A stretch of DNA of 64,000 bases, taken from contig FP929003.1 in NCBI GenBank assembly GCA_000196815.1, positions 1,697,501 to 1,761,500 of the forward strand. The letters run 5' to 3'. Under the pieces are notes generated by a model that was given only the letters and a program-made list of their open reading frames with translations, ran no database searches and was not told the DNA's origin. The stretch's first letter is position 1. Every line of letters begins with the position of its first letter. Positions 63,112 to 64,000 of the stretch are shown here, in pieces. The position numbers and the translations under genes were made by a program. This DNA comes from Nitrospira defluvii (GTDB lineage: Bacteria > Nitrospirota > Nitrospiria > Nitrospirales > Nitrospiraceae).

Positions 63112-64000
63112 GCGACTTCCCCCTGGTCCTGCGTGATGGTGCGGTGGCGGGAGGAGGATAACCACGTCGGATCGGCAAATTGATCGTAAATGCGTGTGAT
63201 CTCCTCCATCGAGTCGAAGAAGATATCCAGCAGTTCCGGATCGAAGTGCTTGCCCCGCTCCTTGAGCATCAGTTCCTTCGCGTGATCGAAATCATAGGCC
63301 GGCTTGTAGACGCGCTGCGTCGTCAGGGCGTCGAAGTTATCGGCGATGGCGGTGATCCGGCCTTCGAGTGGAATCGTCTCGCCTTTAAGTCCGCGCGGGT
63401 AGCCGGTCCCGTCGAAGCGCTCGTGGTGCGTCCAGGCGATGAGCGCGGCGACTTTTAAGAGTTCAGAATCGGACCCGGCCAGAATCCGGTACCCGATTTC
63501 CGTATGCTGGGTGATCACCTTGAATTCTTCGGGAGTGAACTTGCCGGGTTTGAGCAGCACATGGTCCGGAGTGCCGATCTTGCCGATGTCGTGCATCGGA
63601 CTAGCGGTGCGGATGAGATCGCATCGCTCGGGTGAGAGCCCGTAGCGACGGGCCAGCAGTTCGCAGTAGTGGCTCATCCGTTGAATGTGCTGCGCGGTCG
63701 AACTGTCGCGGTATTCGGCCGCGATCGCGAGCCGTTGAATGGTTTCTTCGCGGGAGAGGCGAAGTTCCTTCTCGCTCCGCTCCAGCCACTCAAGGGCCTG
63801 CTGAAGGGCAATCGTCCTGGTCCGGACGACTTCTTCCAGATTCTCCCGGTGCATGGCGTTTTCAATTTCCAACTTGCGTCGTCGCAACGCGTTGGCCACG
63901 TTGATCAGGACCTCGTTCGCTTCGAACGGCTTGATGACGTACCCGAAGGCGCCCATATCCAAGGCCGCATTCGCAAGGACGGGGCTGTCGAGGCCCGTAA
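63108..64000 (-). CDS. Response regulator with HD-GYP phosphodiesterase domain, N-terminus outside window
   Basis: The frame stays open to the right edge, where it reads the end of a receiver domain (TGLDSPVLANAALDMGAFGY followed by VIKPFE, with the conserved Lys). A coiled coil follows, then an HD-GYP domain with MHDIGKIGTPDH, HTEIGYRIL and HHERFDGTGYPRGL. It should break down cyclic di-GMP under control of phosphorylation. The visible part is 297 codons. Overlaps the next gene by four bases. Confidence 0.9.
   Translation of the reverse strand, partial: TGLDSPVLANAALDMGAFGYVIKPFEANEVLINVANALRRRKLEIENAMHRENLEEVVRTRTIALQQALEWLERSEKELRLSREETIQRLAIAAEYRDSSTAQHIQRMSHYCELLARRYGLSPERCDLIRTASPMHDIGKIGTPDHVLLKPGKFTPEEFKVITQHTEIGYRILAGSDSELLKVAALIAWTHHERFDGTGYPRGLKGETIPLEGRITAIADNFDALTTQRVYKPAYDFDHAKELMLKERGKHFDPELLDIFFDSMEEITRIYDQFADPTWLSSSRHRTITQDQGEVA

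Overview
The window reads as chromosomal DNA of a GC-rich Gram-negative bacterium. I infer a member of Nitrospira (phylum Nitrospirota) from the gene families, the long outer-membrane and lipoprotein export signals, and the intergenic repeat style; no 16S or nitrification gene is present to prove it. No rRNA, tRNA or CRISPR array was seen.

Layout. 0-7 kb: an exported BACON/polyproline protein cut by the window edge, an outer-membrane barrel, a Ski2-like helicase split into two genes in permuted order, and glgC, whose 3' end overlaps the helicase operon. 7-17 kb: a potABCD polyamine ABC transporter followed by a three-gene RND metal-efflux set (outer-membrane channel, adaptor, CzcA/CusA-type pump). 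17-22 kb: HEAT-repeat protein, peptide deformylase, an MsbA-like exporter, small zinc-motif proteins, a DUF4160-DUF2442 pair and a gamma-glutamylcyclotransferase-like gene.

22.5-28 kb is the most interesting block. It is a minus-strand cluster with two ubiquitin-like sulfur carriers (one ending in Gly-Gly, one with a masked GGGR tail), two MoeB/ThiF E1 enzymes, a JAMM peptidase, a NIL-domain protein, cysteine synthase and threonine synthase. This is the part list for protein-thiocarboxylate-dependent synthesis of sulfur amino acids, with an unexpected threonine synthase inside the chain. The block and its surroundings carry six copies of a ~120-bp terminally inverted repeat.

28-33 kb: phospholipase-D-like, flavin monooxygenase, pseudo-nucleotidyltransferase and TPM proteins. 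32.5-47 kb is accessory ground: an ArdC pseudogene with an amber stop, an AT-rich orphan lipoprotein between imperfect direct repeats, an IS3 scrap, an IS110 element with a possible bridge-RNA region, a frameshifted BrnT toxin beside its intact partner, gene fragments, universal stress and CBS proteins, and a tandem gene duplication in which each copy keeps the same 14-bp hairpin.

47-64 kb is ordinary genome: clpS, hemW, an FmdB-type zinc ribbon, receiver proteins, a formylglycine-enzyme-like protein next to a PqqC/CADD-like oxygenase, several exported unknowns, metH, and an HD-GYP response regulator cut by the window end. metH and the sulfur-carrier cluster together suggest that homocysteine supply matters in this organism.
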